Made by a program: the position numbers and the translations under genes. Positions 1-5,622 of a DNA stretch of 5,622 nucleotides are shown here, one piece after another. How positions within the stretch are numbered: position 1 is the first letter of the stretch; every line of letters begins with the position of its first letter. This stretch comes from an uncultured Oscillospiraceae bacterium (lineage in GTDB: Bacteria; Bacillota; Clostridia; Oscillospirales; Acutalibacteraceae): positions 1 to 5,622 of the forward strand of contig CAJKBW010000134.1 of NCBI GenBank assembly GCA_905198295.1, written 5' to 3'. The notes beneath the pieces were generated by a model that saw nothing but the letters and a program-made list of their open reading frames with translations, ran no database searches and was not told the DNA's origin.

Positions 1-27
1 AGGGCACCCCCGGCGAGGGTGCCCTAC

Positions 28-56
28 GCCAAAACCTTCCCCCGGAAGGTTTTGGC
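28..56. repeat. Perfect 13-bp inverted repeat
   Basis: GCCAAAACCTTCC and its exact reverse complement are separated by only CCC. This is the longest perfect stem in the window. It lacks a following T-run on either strand, so termination is not the obvious role; a structural RNA element or repeat module is more likely. Confidence 0.7.
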
Positions 57-87
57 TACCCTCCTGCGCACTATTTTCTTAAACTTT

Positions 88-126
88 TCGCGTCCTGCGG
101 GACGCGACCAAAGGCTTTGCCTTTGG
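88..126. repeat. Two abutting 8-bp hairpins
   Basis: TCGCGTCC/GGACGCGA (88-95 and 100-107, loop TGCG) is followed with no spacer by CCAAAGGC/GCCTTTGG (108-115 and 119-126, loop TTT). Directly stacked hairpins of this kind would form a coaxial structure in RNA or a double cruciform in DNA. Confidence 0.65.
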
Positions 127-185
127 AATTCACCGCCTTTTGAAAAAGGCGGCCCAAAACTTTTATCCCCTGGCCAATACAAAAT

Positions 186-218
186 CGGGGCGCGGGAGAA
201 TTTTTCTCCTGCGCCCCG
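186..218. terminator. Rho-independent terminator of folE, probably bidirectional
   Basis: A 15-bp stem (186-200 with 204-218, one G/T mismatch or wobble) closes a 3-base TTT loop. On the minus strand, folE ends at 227 and the hairpin is followed by ATTTTGTATT, a modest U-tract. On the plus strand it is followed by GTTTTTCTTC, a better U-tract. The A-rich and T-rich flanks on both sides are typical of a shared terminator between convergent genes. The convergent gene would lie beyond the left edge; none is visible here. Confidence 0.8.
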
Positions 219-226
219 GTTTTTCT

Positions 227-784
227 TCATCTTGTCAGCAGCGACAGCGCTTCCGCGCGGGTGCGGACATCCGATTTCATCAGCCCGCGCAGCGCGGAGG
301 TCTGCGTCCGCGCACCGGCCGCTTTCGCTCCGCGCATGGTCATGCACAGGTGTTCCGCTTCGATAATCACCGCAACCCCCTGCGGCTCCAGCTCTTTCTG
401 GAGAAAGTCCGCCACCTGTGCGGTCAGCCGCTCCTGCAGCTGCGGGCGGCGGGCATAGCAGTTGACAATCCGCGCGAGTTTCGACAGCCCGATCACCTTT
501 CCGTCCTTCGGGATATACGCGATATGCGCGACACCGGTGAACGGCATCAGATGATGCTCGCACATCGAATACAGCGGGATGTCCCGCACCGTCACCATCT
601 CGTCATGATGGCTTTCCGTGAATATTTTCAGATGCTTATGCGGATCCTCCTCCAGACCGGAAAACACCTCCGCATACATATCCGCTACCCGGCGCGGTGT
701 TTCTACCAACCCTTCACGATCCGGATCCTCACCCACCGCAAGCAGGATTTCCCGCACCGCAGCCTCAATGCGTTTCTTATCCAT
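227..784 (-). CDS. folE: GTP cyclohydrolase I (type IA)
   Basis: A 185-residue GTP cyclohydrolase I, which turns GTP into 7,8-dihydroneopterin triphosphate and formate, the first step of folate synthesis and also the entry to queuosine-type deazapurines. Seen: ETPRRVADMY near the N-terminus (28-37); CEHHLMPF (75-82) with zinc ligand Cys75 and His77/His78; IGLSKLARIV (98-107); RRPQLQERLT (112-121); and EHLCMTMRGAK (144-154) containing catalytic His145 and zinc ligand Cys147; then TQTSALRG. All known active-site residues are present, so this is the zinc enzyme and not the FolE2 type. The start at MDKKRIEAAV is chosen because GGGAGG (795-800) lies 10 bases upstream; two earlier in-frame ATGs lack such a site. 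It has its own promoter after the hydrolase gene, and a hairpin terminator begins 8 bases past its stop. Other folate genes are not in this window. Confidence 0.97.
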   Translation of the reverse strand: MDKKRIEAAVREILLAVGEDPDREGLVETPRRVADMYAEVFSGLEEDPHKHLKIFTESHHDEMVTVRDIPLYSMCEHHLMPFTGVAHIAYIPKDGKVIGLSKLARIVNCYARRPQLQERLTAQVADFLQKELEPQGVAVIIEAEHLCMTMRGAKAAGARTQTSALRGLMKSDVRTRAEALSLLTR

Positions 785-821
785 ATACAAGCCGCCTCCC
801 ATGCGACACAATTACCGTCAC

Positions 822-850
822 AGTATAGCACACCGGCGGCTTTCCCGCAA
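822..850 (-). promoter_or_regulatory. Sigma-A type promoter for folE (extended -10)
   Basis: On the minus strand, TTGCGG (850-845) is separated by 17 bases from TATACT (827-822), which is directly preceded by TGC, an extended -10 element. TATACT matches five of six consensus positions; TTGCGG matches only three, which the TGn extension may offset. Transcription would start near 815, giving a leader of about 30 bases before the folE ATG. That is too short for a folate riboswitch. The -35 box begins 3 bases after the hydrolase stop codon. Confidence 0.65.
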
Positions 851-853
851 CCG

Positions 854-1777
854 TCAGCGGTGCGCTTCCAGAAAAGCGACGACATCCCCGACAAATTCCT
901 CCCGGCACAACTCGTTATGCAGTTCATGCCGCGCGTCCGGATACAGCTTCAGTTTCACATCCTTCACACCCGACGCCTGAATCCAGCCGTAAACCTCCTT
1001 TACCCCTTCGCCGTACTGTCCCACCGGGTCCGCATCCCCCGAAAGCAGAAGAATCGGCAGGTCCTTCGGGATCCGGTCGCTCCATTTGCGCCCGGTCACA
1101 CTGTCAAGCAGATGGAACAGATCGCGGAAACCCGCGTTTTTAAATATAAATCCCGATTTCGGATCACCGGCGAACTCCGCATACACCGCCTGATCCCGCG
1201 AAAGCCATTCGTGACCGGTAACCGCGTTTTCATAGCGGCTGTTATAGTCCTTAAACGCCATCCGGTCAAGGAACTTTCCCGTCTTTTTCGGACCGGAAAA
1301 CACCGAGACGACGGCCGCCATGAACCGCGCGGGCTTCACCAGCGGGTTGCGGCCGGAGGTGCCGCAGCAGATATAGCCGCTCAGCCCCTCGCCGAACCGG
1401 GTGATATACGCACGGGTGATGAACGAACCCATGCTGTGGCCGAGCAGGAAATACGGCTGCTCCGGCGCGCGCTGGCGCATGATCCCAAACAGCAGATGCT
1501 CGTCTTCGATCAGATGCTTCCAGCCGTCCTTCGCGCCGAAATAGCCGAGATCCTCCTTGCGCTGCGCGGTACGGCCATGACCGAGGTGATCATCCCCGCA
1601 CACCCGGTACCCGCGCGCGGTGAGCTGTTCCGCTAACCAGTGGTAACGGCCGATATGTTCGCTCATGCCGTGGCAGATCTGCACCGTGCCGCGGCATTCC
1701 CCTTCCAGCTCCCATACCGAGGCATACAGCGTAGTAGCTCCGTCCGAACCGGTAAAGGTGATTTCTTCAGGCTTCAT
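854..1777 (-). CDS. Alpha/beta hydrolase, monoacylglycerol lipase / serine aminopeptidase S33-like
   Basis: A 307-residue single-domain alpha/beta hydrolase of the Hydrolase_4 (lysophospholipase or monoacylglycerol lipase-like) type. Seen: the oxyanion-hole motif HGMSEH (36-41); DDHLGHGRT (62-70), typical of the group; nucleophile elbow GHSMGS with Ser115; SGDADPVG with the likely acid Asp250; and ARHELHNE with the likely base His284. The triad is complete and the length is usual for the family. There is no signal peptide, so it probably acts in the cytoplasm or on the inner face of the membrane. Family members cleave monoacylglycerols, lysophospholipids or other small esters; the substrate here cannot be read from sequence. 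The start overlaps the end of the membrane-protein gene by 11 bases and has a near-perfect Shine-Dalgarno sequence (1782-1793). The fold and catalytic class are certain; the name 'lipase' is provisional. Confidence 0.92.
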   Translation of the reverse strand: MKPEEITFTGSDGATTLYASVWELEGECRGTVQICHGMSEHIGRYHWLAEQLTARGYRVCGDDHLGHGRTAQRKEDLGYFGAKDGWKHLIEDEHLLFGIMRQRAPEQPYFLLGHSMGSFITRAYITRFGEGLSGYICCGTSGRNPLVKPARFMAAVVSVFSGPKKTGKFLDRMAFKDYNSRYENAVTGHEWLSRDQAVYAEFAGDPKSGFIFKNAGFRDLFHLLDSVTGRKWSDRIPKDLPILLLSGDADPVGQYGEGVKEVYGWIQASGVKDVKLKLYPDARHELHNELCREEFVGDVVAFLEAHR

Positions 1778-2288
1778 GCTTGATCACTCCTTTGTTTCCT
1801 TTCGTTTTATGCGAGGGGCAGATGCCCATAAATACCAATAGCAACAGCAGGGACAGCAAATAAAGCAGCAGGGAGAGCGTAATTCCATGCGCGGCCAGCT
1901 CCTGCAGCAGCGGAAAAGAGCGGTAAACCGTGTAATACGCGGTCATAAAAGACTGCGGCGGGATCAGCTTATAGGCGATCGCGGCGACGCCCATCATCGC
2001 GAGCGCCCAAAATGCCGGCGTGCGCCGCAGACGCTTTCCGCCGACAATTGCCAGCACCGCTGCCGCGAGCAAAGAGAGCAGCGGCAACAGGTACAGCAGC
2101 GTGGTCAGCAGCGACGGGGAAAACACCATATCCAGCGCACCGGTGCTCACCGCCACGCTCGCAGAAGTATACAGCCAGCTTTTTCCGACGATGTAGCCAT
2201 AGCACACCGCCGAAAGAAACAGCAGCACACCGCCGGTGATCGCCGTCCCGGCCGCGCCGCGGCCGGGCCTTCTGCTGTGCCTTTCCAT
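1767..2288 (-). CDS. Small four-helix membrane protein, function unknown
   Basis: I do not recognise this 173-residue protein. It begins with an Arg-rich stretch (MERHSRRPGR), followed by four hydrophobic segments at about 14-35, 57-84, 91-109 and 133-156. The last is very leucine-rich. A basic tail (SHKTKGNKGVIKH) follows. The basic ends suggest that both termini face the cytoplasm, with a short basic loop (GGKRLRR, 83-89) between helices 2 and 3. No catalytic motif, lipobox or cleavable signal peptide is visible. Start choice: GGGAGAGGAGG (2296-2306) lies 7 bases before this ATG, in the 22-base gap after polA; longer in-frame starts would run into polA. Its 3' end overlaps the downstream hydrolase start by 11 bases, which suggests translational coupling. 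A role as membrane partner of that hydrolase is possible but is only inferred from position. Confidence 0.8.
   Translation of the reverse strand: MERHSRRPGRGAAGTAITGGVLLFLSAVCYGYIVGKSWLYTSASVAVSTGALDMVFSPSLLTTLLYLLPLLSLLAAAVLAIVGGKRLRRTPAFWALAMMGVAAIAYKLIPPQSFMTAYYTVYRSFPLLQELAAHGITLSLLLYLLSLLLLLVFMGICPSHKTKGNKGVIKHEA
1782..1793 (-). promoter_or_regulatory. Extended Shine-Dalgarno of the hydrolase gene
   Basis: AAAGGAGTGATC on the minus strand matches the 16S rRNA anti-Shine-Dalgarno complement AAAGGAGGTGATC except for one missing G. The AGGAG core ends 9 bases before the ATG. The site lies inside the last codons of the membrane-protein gene, so ribosomes finishing that gene pass over it. 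This fits coupled, strong translation of the hydrolase. Confidence 0.75.
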
Positions 2289-2310
2289 CACGCAGCCTCC
2301 TCTCCCGCTG

Positions 2311-4989
2311 TCAGCCCTTTGCCGCATACCAGGTGCTGCCGGTGTGAACGTCCGCACGCAGCTTCACCTTCAAATCTGCAGCCGCTTCCATCTCTTCCTT
2401 AAGCACACGGGTGGCCTTTTCTGCCTCGTCCGCCGGTGCCTCGACGATCAGTTCGTCGTGCACCTGCAATATCAGCCGTGCCTGCATGCCCTCTTCGCGC
2501 AGGCGGCGGTGCACCCGCACCATCGCGATTTTGATGATATCTGCGGCGGTACCCTGAATCGGCATATTCCGCGCCACCCGCTCCCCGAACGACCGGGTGA
2601 CGCCGTTGCCTGCCTTGAGCTCCGGCAGCGGACGGCGGCGTCCGAACAGGGTTTCGGCGTAGCCATTTGACTTTGCCTGTTCGATCATGCGGTTCATAAA
2701 CCCGGCCACCGCGCTGTAATGCCGCAGATAATCGTCGATATACTGCTTAGCTTCCCCATAGGAGACACCGATATCCTGCGACAGGGAATGCGCGCCGATA
2801 CCATAGACAATACCAAAATTGACCGCCTTGGCCCGTGAGCGCATCAGCGGGGTCACCAGCTCCTCCGGCACCCCGAACACCTGCGAGGCGGTGATGCGGT
2901 GGATATCCATATCGGTATTGAACGCCTCGATCATGGTCGGGTCATCCGCCATATGGGCAAGCACCCGCAGTTCGATCTGGGAATAGTCTGCGTCGCACAG
3001 CACCCAGCCATCCGGCGCACGGAAAAATCGCCGCAGTTCCCGGCCAAGCTCCTGCCGCACCGGGATATTCTGAAGATTCGGCTCGGTGGACGAGATCCGT
3101 CCGGTGCGCGTCTCGGTCTGATTAAAGGAGGAATGAATCCGTCCGTCCGGACCGATCACCTTCAGCAGCCCCTCGCAATAGGTGGAATTGAGCTTGGCAA
3201 GCATACGGTAATCCAGCAGCATTCCCACCACCGGATGCGCCTCCCGCAGGCTCTCGAGCACCTCGGCGTTGGTGGAATAGCCGGATTTGGTCTTTTTCTT
3301 CGCGGGCAGGCCCAGATCCTCAAACAGTGCCTTGCCCAGCTGCTTGGGCGAATTCAGGTTAAAGCTATAACCGACCGCATCGGTAATCTGCCGCTGCACA
3401 TCGTCGATGCGCGCCTGCAGCACCCGACCAAACTCCGCAATCGCAGGACCATCCACCAGAAAGCCGATGCGTTCCATGTCCGCCAGCACCCCGGCCAGCG
3501 GGATTTCCATATCGCCAAGCAGTTTTTCCTGCCCCTGCGCAGCGATCTCCGCCCCGATCGCCTTCACCGCCGCAGGCAGTGCAGCGGTCAGGCGCAATTC
3601 TTCGGCCGATACGGCCGGTTCGGCAGCCGGTGCTTCTGTCCCAAGCGTATCAAAGGACAGCTGCGCCTGTCCATCCGGTACCGCCGTCTGTTCCGGCGCG
3701 CCGGACAGCTCCGGCAGGACGACTCCATATTCCTGACACAGACGGGAAAGCGCATAGCCGGAGGACAGCGGATTGAGCAGGTACCCGGCGAGAAGGGTAT
3801 CGAAAGCCACATTCTGCGCGCGCCGGGCAAGCCGCAGCATGCCGCCGTACAGCGCCTTGGCGTCGTGGGTGTATTTTTTCACAGCACGATCTTCAATCAT
3901 CTCCAGCAGGCGGTCAAAAGCCGGCGCACCCGCCAAAACGGACGCTGTTACGCCGTCTGCCGCAACACAGAAGGCGATAAACGCTCCGTTCCGGCATACC
4001 GGCAGAAGGGTCAGCTCGCCTGCGGCTTTGGCACTGTCGAGCAAACCGTTTATGGCTTCTTCCCCGACGACATTCACCTGAACAGGCAGGTTCGCCTCGA
4101 GAGAAGGCGTCGGCGTCTGGTTGTCCAGCCCCAGCTTTTCCAGCTGCTTGAAAAACTCCAGCCGGGTGAGCAGCTGCGCAAGCCCGGCTGTATCCGCCGC
4201 GCGCATCGCATAAGCCTGCATGCCGGTATCCACCGGCGCGGTTTTGCAGATGGTTCCCAGCTCGCGGCTGAGTAGCGCGCTTTCCCGGCCGTTCACCAGT
4301 TTCTGCCGCAGGCTGTCCCGGATATCCAGCGTGTCGAGGTTCTGATAGATTTCGTCGAGCGAATGAAAACGCTGCATCAGGTCCAGCGCGGTTTTCTCCC
4401 CCACCCCCGGCACACCGGGAATATTGTCGCTGGTGTCCCCCATCAGCGCCTTGAGATCGATCAGCTGCTCCGGGGACAGCCCGTATTTTGCCCGCACCGC
4501 CGCCGGATCGTATACCGTTGTCTCTGGCCGCCCCATTTTGGTTGCGGCCAGCAGCACGGTGACATGCTCACCCACAAGCTGCAGCGAGTCCCGGTCTCCG
4601 GTTGCAATAAAGCAGTCCCCGCCCTGTTCCGCTGCTGCGGCGGACAGGGTGCCGAGGATATCGTCCGCCTCGTACCCTTCCTTTTCGACCACCGTCAGCC
4701 CCATCAGGCGGAGCAGCTCCTTGCAGATCGGCAGCTGCTGGGCAAGCTCCTCCGGCATATGCCGGCGCCCCGCCTTATATTCCGCATACTGCCGGTGCCG
4801 GAAGGTCGGCGCGGACAGGTCGAACGCCGCCGCAACATGATCCGGCTGCACCTGCTCACACAGCTTCTGGTAAATATTCAAAAATCCGTACAGCGCGTTG
4901 GTGTACAGCCCGTCCTTCGTCGTCAGGGGCTTCACCCCGTAAAACGCACGGTTGATGATGCTGTTGCCGTCGAGCACCAATAGACGCAT
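2311..4989 (-). CDS. polA: DNA polymerase I
   Basis: An 892-residue family A DNA polymerase for Okazaki fragment maturation and gap repair. The N-terminal 5'-3' nuclease (about 1-290) has its metal-binding acids: Asp7 in DGNS, EADD (107-110), TGDRD (130-134), GDTSDN (184-189), then the helix-hairpin-helix PGVPGVGEKTA. A central 3'-5' exonuclease-like domain (about 302-480) lacks the proofreading acids: GELTLLP stands where DxE is expected, THDAK replaces the NxxxD region, and the YxxxD motif is absent. The polymerase domain has QTETRTGRISS (624-634), motif A DADYSQIELR (666-675; catalytic Asp668, Glu673), O-helix RSRAKAVNFGIVYG (717-730; Lys721, Phe725, Tyr729) and motif C VHDE (843-846). I chose this ATG because the mature sequence MRLLVLDGNS matches the family N-terminus and AGGGAGG (4998-5004) sits 8 bases upstream. 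An in-frame opening 18 codons further up lacks family similarity. It is followed after 22 bases by the membrane protein gene. Confidence 0.98.
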   Translation of the reverse strand: MRLLVLDGNSIINRAFYGVKPLTTKDGLYTNALYGFLNIYQKLCEQVQPDHVAAAFDLSAPTFRHRQYAEYKAGRRHMPEELAQQLPICKELLRLMGLTVVEKEGYEADDILGTLSAAAAEQGGDCFIATGDRDSLQLVGEHVTVLLAATKMGRPETTVYDPAAVRAKYGLSPEQLIDLKALMGDTSDNIPGVPGVGEKTALDLMQRFHSLDEIYQNLDTLDIRDSLRQKLVNGRESALLSRELGTICKTAPVDTGMQAYAMRAADTAGLAQLLTRLEFFKQLEKLGLDNQTPTPSLEANLPVQVNVVGEEAINGLLDSAKAAGELTLLPVCRNGAFIAFCVAADGVTASVLAGAPAFDRLLEMIEDRAVKKYTHDAKALYGGMLRLARRAQNVAFDTLLAGYLLNPLSSGYALSRLCQEYGVVLPELSGAPEQTAVPDGQAQLSFDTLGTEAPAAEPAVSAEELRLTAALPAAVKAIGAEIAAQGQEKLLGDMEIPLAGVLADMERIGFLVDGPAIAEFGRVLQARIDDVQRQITDAVGYSFNLNSPKQLGKALFEDLGLPAKKKTKSGYSTNAEVLESLREAHPVVGMLLDYRMLAKLNSTYCEGLLKVIGPDGRIHSSFNQTETRTGRISSTEPNLQNIPVRQELGRELRRFFRAPDGWVLCDADYSQIELRVLAHMADDPTMIEAFNTDMDIHRITASQVFGVPEELVTPLMRSRAKAVNFGIVYGIGAHSLSQDIGVSYGEAKQYIDDYLRHYSAVAGFMNRMIEQAKSNGYAETLFGRRRPLPELKAGNGVTRSFGERVARNMPIQGTAADIIKIAMVRVHRRLREEGMQARLILQVHDELIVEAPADEAEKATRVLKEEMEAAADLKVKLRADVHTGSTWYAAKG

Positions 4990-4997
4990 GGCGTCCG

Positions 4998-5004
4998 CCT
5001 CCCT
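4998..5004 (-). promoter_or_regulatory. Ribosome binding site that sets the polA start
   Basis: AGGGAGG on the minus strand, 8 bases before the chosen ATG. It favours this start over two in-frame ATGs further upstream (at 5007 and 5043), neither of which would give extra sequence expected of Pol I. Confidence 0.8.
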
Positions 5005-5040
5005 CATGGGTTTTCCCCGATTAGTATGCCAAAAGTCCAA

Positions 5041-5061
5041 CAAAAAACGCCGTCAGGCGTC
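5041..5061 (-). terminator. Short GC hairpin plus U-tract between ybaK and polA (possible weak terminator)
   Basis: On the minus strand ACGCC (5060-5056) pairs with GGCGT (5051-5047) around the loop TGAC, and six Us follow (5047-5042, the first shared with the stem). The loop contains the TGA stop of ybaK. The stem is only 5 bp, so termination is probably partial. It could act as an attenuator that lowers polA expression relative to ybaK, or mark polA as having its own promoter. This is read from sequence only. Confidence 0.4.
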
Positions 5062-5526
5062 CACAATCACATCCGCGTATAAAAACGGCACTACTTTTTT
5101 CAGGTCTTCCGGACGCATTTCCACCTGATAACCGATTTTTCCCGCACTGAACAGGATTTCATCAAAATCCTGCGCGCTGCGGTGAAGCACCGTACGAAAC
5201 GGCTTTTTCATGCCCACCGGCGAACAGCCGCCGTGGATATAGCCGGTCAGCGAAAACAGCTCCTTGGCTTTGAGCATCGAAACCGCCTTTTCCCCTACGC
5301 TCTGTGCCGCTTTTTTCAGATCCAGTTCTTCTTCCACCGGGATCATAAACACATAATGCTGCCCGGATTTCGCCTCGGTCACCAGCGTTTTGAACACCCG
5401 GCGCGGATCCTGCCCGAGCACCGCCGCCACCTCCGCGCCGCTGACAGCGCCGGTATCAAGATAGCTGTGGCTTCGGTACGGCAGCTTACGGCCGTCCAGA
5501 ATCCGCATCACATTGGTTTTCTCCAT
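5053..5526 (-). CDS. ybaK: YbaK/EbsC family Cys-tRNA(Pro) deacylase
   Basis: A 157-residue protein, the usual length for free-standing YbaK proteins, which hydrolyse misacylated Cys-tRNA(Pro) in trans in the cytoplasm and so prevent cysteine being inserted at proline codons. Seen in the sequence: FKTLVT with Lys46, matching the lysine known to be essential in YbaK; PVEEELDLKKAA (63-74), the family helix; the glycine-rich GYIHGGCSPVGMKK loop (95-108); and FSAGKIGYQVEMRPEDL near the C-terminus (126-142). It is one intact domain, not the ProRS-inserted form. The ATG is preceded at 8 bases by AAAGGAAG (5535-5542). The frame stays open upstream to the window edge, but a longer start would exceed family length. 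It lies 63 bases before polA on the same strand. The family is certain; the exact substrate (Cys-tRNA(Pro) or another mischarged tRNA) is inferred. Confidence 0.93.
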   Translation of the reverse strand: MEKTNVMRILDGRKLPYRSHSYLDTGAVSGAEVAAVLGQDPRRVFKTLVTEAKSGQHYVFMIPVEEELDLKKAAQSVGEKAVSMLKAKELFSLTGYIHGGCSPVGMKKPFRTVLHRSAQDFDEILFSAGKIGYQVEMRPEDLKKVVPFLYADVIVDA

Positions 5527-5622
5527 AACCGCCGCTTCCTTTCGTCTGTTGGTACACCACTGCTCTGAACAAAAGGAAACACGGTTTTCGGGAACCCCAA
5601 AATAACGGTATGCACCGGATAG
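5527..5622. other. Leader of the deacylase gene at the right edge
   Basis: These 96 bases contain the AAAGGAAG ribosome binding site (5535-5542) and nothing else I can support. No promoter with both boxes stands out. All three minus-strand frames are open to the edge, so the end of an upstream gene cannot be ruled in or out; one frame would stop at 5508-5510, inside ybaK. Confidence 0.5.

Larger units (their letters stand above)
1..164. repeat. Intergenic block of five tandem hairpins (possible modular repeat element)
   Basis: This gene-free stretch holds five perfect palindromes in a row, each with a short loop: 1-9 with 17-25; 28-40 with 44-56 (13 bp, 3-base loop); 88-95 with 100-107; 108-115 with 119-126, directly abutting the previous one; and 133-140 with 145-152. 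Their stems are unrelated in sequence. None is followed by a clear U-tract on either strand, so they are not ordinary terminators. AAACTTTT occurs at 81-88 and again at 157-164, on either side of the last three hairpins. Open frames crossing the block carry no family motifs and appear spurious. I have the general impression that similar palindromic spacers are common in gut Clostridia, but I cannot confirm a family from one copy. Confidence 0.6.

Noticed and set aside
1..164. CRISPR array
   Set aside because: The palindromes have different sequences and irregular spacing; there is no repeated unit with unique spacers and no cas gene.
24..563. A 179-codon open frame on the minus strand through the hairpin block and folE
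   Set aside because: It overlaps folE in another frame and runs out through palindromes. The tail simply translates the repeat stems; no start signal or domain is seen.
140..1636. A 498-codon open frame on the plus strand
   Set aside because: It lies antisense to folE and the hydrolase, both with complete active-site motifs. It has no ribosome binding site, is rich in Arg, His and Gln as expected from the reverse of GC-rich codons, and shows no family motif.
2899..4275. A 458-codon open frame on the plus strand
   Set aside because: It is antisense to the polymerase and exonuclease-like domains of polA, with shadow-type composition and no recognisable domain.
4363..4983. A 206-codon open frame on the plus strand
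   Set aside because: It is antisense to the polA 5' nuclease domain and has no family motif; its openness follows from GC-rich codon use.
5021..5035. Possible polA promoter with an extended -10 (TGGCATACT on the minus strand)
   Set aside because: CATACT matches only four of six positions and no acceptable -35 box is found at 16-18 bases. It is too weak to annotate.
5008..5043. Extended N-terminus of polA starting at 5043
   Set aside because: The extra 18 residues are not part of the Pol I family N-terminus, and the better Shine-Dalgarno sequence lies downstream, next to the start at 4989.
5500..5622. End of an upstream minus-strand gene overlapping the ybaK start
   Set aside because: All three frames are open over this short stretch, so openness means nothing, and no recognisable protein tail is seen.

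Overview
The window is a stretch of bacterial chromosome carrying five complete protein genes, all on the minus strand. In transcription order (right to left) they are a YbaK-type aminoacyl-tRNA deacylase, DNA polymerase I (polA), a small four-helix membrane protein of unknown function, a serine alpha/beta hydrolase of the monoacylglycerol-lipase type, and GTP cyclohydrolase I (folE). High GC, strong GGAGG-type ribosome binding sites, a Pol I whose proofreading site has lost its acidic residues (as in Bacillus-type enzymes), and a palindrome-rich intergenic block all suggest a GC-rich Clostridia member, possibly Oscillospiraceae-like. That placement is an inference from style, not from a marker gene.

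Layout: 5527-5622 is the leader of the deacylase gene, with no convincing promoter. 5053-5526 is the deacylase. Its stop codon lies in the loop of a small GC hairpin followed by six Us, so part of the transcription may end before polA. 2311-4989 is polA, starting at an internal ATG with a good ribosome binding site. 1767-2288 (membrane protein) starts 22 bases after polA and overlaps the hydrolase gene (854-1777) by 11 bases, so polA, the membrane protein and the hydrolase look like one transcription unit. folE (227-784) has its own promoter with an extended -10 box, placed just inside the 69-base gap after the hydrolase stop. A long inverted repeat at 186-218 ends folE and could terminate transcription in both directions.

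The leftmost ~185 bases contain no gene. They hold five consecutive perfect hairpins with different stem sequences, part of them flanked by an 8-base direct repeat. This is the least explained part of the window and looks like a modular intergenic repeat element.

The genes do not form one pathway. They cover translation quality control, DNA replication and repair, a possible lipid or ester hydrolysis pair, and pterin/folate synthesis. I see no CRISPR array, tRNA, rRNA, transposase, phage gene or defence system, and nothing that supports a new multi-gene system. The most open biological question among the genes is the translationally coupled membrane protein and lipase-like hydrolase.
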